Positions 7,914 to 9,040 of a DNA stretch of 9,040 nt are shown here, one piece after another. How positions within the stretch are numbered: position 1 is the stretch's first letter; every line of letters starts with the position of its first letter. The DNA comes from an uncultured Clostridia bacterium (GTDB taxonomy: Bacteria > Bacillota > Clostridia > Christensenellales > Borkfalkiaceae): contig CANRCY010000053.1 in assembly GCA_947629225.1 (NCBI GenBank), positions 1 through 9,040 on the forward strand. The letters are read 5' to 3'. Position numbers and translations under genes: made by a program. The notes under the pieces were generated by a model. The model did not search any database, was not told the DNA's origin, and saw only the letters and a program-made list of their open reading frames with translations.

Positions 7914-7920
7914 AATCAAC

Positions 7921-9040
7921 ATGAAAACGATCACAAAAATCGCAACGCTTGCCCTGTGCGCGAGCCTTTCCATCGGCGCTCTTGCGGGCTGCGGAAAGAC
8001 AGCTTCGAAGGAAGTGGTTGTTTGGGGCGGAGCGGAGGACCAAACGCTTCTTACCCAACTCGTCAAGGAATTCAAAGAGGCAAACCCCGATATCCACGAC
8101 AATATCATCGTCCGCATACAGGATCCTTGGAATGCCCAATCGATCGTTGCAAACGACCCGGAAGCGGCGGCAGATGTCATTCTTTGCCAAAACGACCACA
8201 TCGGTATCATGGCAAAGTCGGGACTTCTCGCCGAGATCAGGGACGGCACGGCAGCGACGTTTGCAACGGACATTCGCACAAACAACGACCCCGCCACCGT
8301 CCAGCAGGTGACTTACAACGGCGCCCTCTATGGCTTCCCGCTCACGATGGACACCTACATCGAGTATTACACGACAACCATTTTCCCCGAAAGCGTTGAA
8401 GATACCGTCTTGGGGAGCGTGGATACGATGCTTACGGCGAAAATGCCCAACATCGGGAGCAGTTCGGAGAAAGCGGCGGCGTTCGGCTTCAACATCGGCG
8501 ACGGATTCTATCTCAATATGGGCTTCTTCGCGGTGGGCTGTACGCTGTTTGGCGCAGACGGCACGGACGTGAACGCCTGTGACTGGAACAACGAGAACGG
8601 GATGAAGTTCATGCAATATGCGGCAACGAACTTCCGCCAGAGCGGCGGGAAGTTCAAGTCGGATGACGCGAAGAATTTGGCAACAGCCGTCCTCAACAAC
8701 CGCCTCGGCGCGTGCATCTCGGGCGCGTGGGAGATGAAGGATACCTTCAAGAACGCGAAGAACATCAAATATCGCACTCTGCCCTCTATCACGATAGACG
8801 GAGAGGAGAAACCCCTCGTGTCCTTCTCCAACAGCAAGGTGTACGTCGTCAACAACAAGAGCGAGCATAAGGCGACCGCCTCCCGTCTTGCGGCGTTCAT
8901 CACGAACGAGCAAAGTCAGCTCCGCTATGCGGAAGAAAGAGGATATTATCCTTCCAACAAGAACGCCCAGCAGAACGCGGCAGTGAAGGACGACCCGTTC
9001 TTCAAGGTGATACGGGAGCAGCTCGATTGGTCGGTCCCCG
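7921..9040 (+). CDS. ABC importer sugar-binding lipoprotein, malE-like, 3' end missing
   Basis: 373 codons are visible with no stop. Family members usually run about 400-430 residues, so little is lost. The signal peptide ends in the lipobox LAGC with the lipidated Cys at residue 24 (7990-7992). The mature protein follows the family 1 solute-binding pattern. KEVVVWGGAED starts lobe 1, followed by LVKEFKEANPDI. Then come the YNGALYGFPLTMDTY segment, which matches the YNGKL..YP region of maltose-binding protein, the NNRLGACISGAWEM segment, which matches NKG...INGPW, and a C-terminal helix region ending GYYPSNKN. It would capture an oligosaccharide outside the membrane and deliver it to an ABC permease, expected downstream. 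The upstream GH13 gene makes maltodextrin the likeliest ligand. The sequence alone cannot exclude another oligosaccharide. Confidence 0.92.
   Translation, partial: MKTITKIATLALCASLSIGALAGCGKTASKEVVVWGGAEDQTLLTQLVKEFKEANPDIHDNIIVRIQDPWNAQSIVANDPEAAADVILCQNDHIGIMAKSGLLAEIRDGTAATFATDIRTNNDPATVQQVTYNGALYGFPLTMDTYIEYYTTTIFPESVEDTVLGSVDTMLTAKMPNIGSSSEKAAAFGFNIGDGFYLNMGFFAVGCTLFGADGTDVNACDWNNENGMKFMQYAATNFRQSGGKFKSDDAKNLATAVLNNRLGACISGAWEMKDTFKNAKNIKYRTLPSITIDGEEKPLVSFSNSKVYVVNNKSEHKATASRLAAFITNEQSQLRYAEERGYYPSNKNAQQNAAVKDDPFFKVIREQLDWSVP

Noticed and set aside
7510..8913. Minus-strand open frame across the end of the LRR gene and the binding-protein gene
   Set aside because: It crosses two clear plus-strand genes and the intergenic hairpin in the codon-aligned frame. 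No domain is recognisable, and the same codon bias explains it.

Overview
The window holds one co-directional cluster of four genes, all on the + strand. It encodes an extracellular alpha-glucan acquisition locus. The likely host is a Gram-positive bacterium of the Clostridia type: lipoprotein signal peptides with LAGC and FAAC lipoboxes, strong AAGGAGG-type ribosome binding sites, InlB-type beta-grasp repeats, BspA-type leucine-rich repeats, and moderately high GC with a strong bias towards C- and G-ending codons. An uncultured gut member of the Christensenellales or a relative would fit, but that placement is inference from style, not from a marker gene.

Layout. Positions 1-2211 carry the 3' part of a large alpha-amylase family (GH13) enzyme whose start lies upstream. 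All catalytic motifs are present, and at least 145 residues precede the barrel and match nothing I recognise. Positions 2225-3211 encode a 328-residue secreted protein with a divergent InlB-like module and an unassigned beta-rich C-terminal half. Its stop codon overlaps the next start (ATGA, 3208-3211). Positions 3208-7839 encode a 1543-residue lipoprotein: a lipobox, one InlB B-repeat, then about 45 BspA-type (LRR_5) repeats in two blocks, each ending in a cap-like element. An 81-base gap (7840-7920) contains a perfect 10-bp hairpin inside a longer imperfect stem. Positions 7921-9040 encode a nearly complete sugar-binding lipoprotein of an ABC importer (malE-like), cut by the window end.

How the genes could work together (inference). 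The amylase would cut starch or maltodextrin outside the cell. The sugar-binding lipoprotein would pass the products to an ABC permease, probably encoded just downstream. The two middle proteins, both exported and both carrying InlB-like modules, would be surface adhesins or scaffolds that hold the substrate, the enzyme or host material near the cell. No promoter, RNA gene, mobile element, CRISPR array or attachment site is visible. The operon promoter presumably lies upstream of the window.
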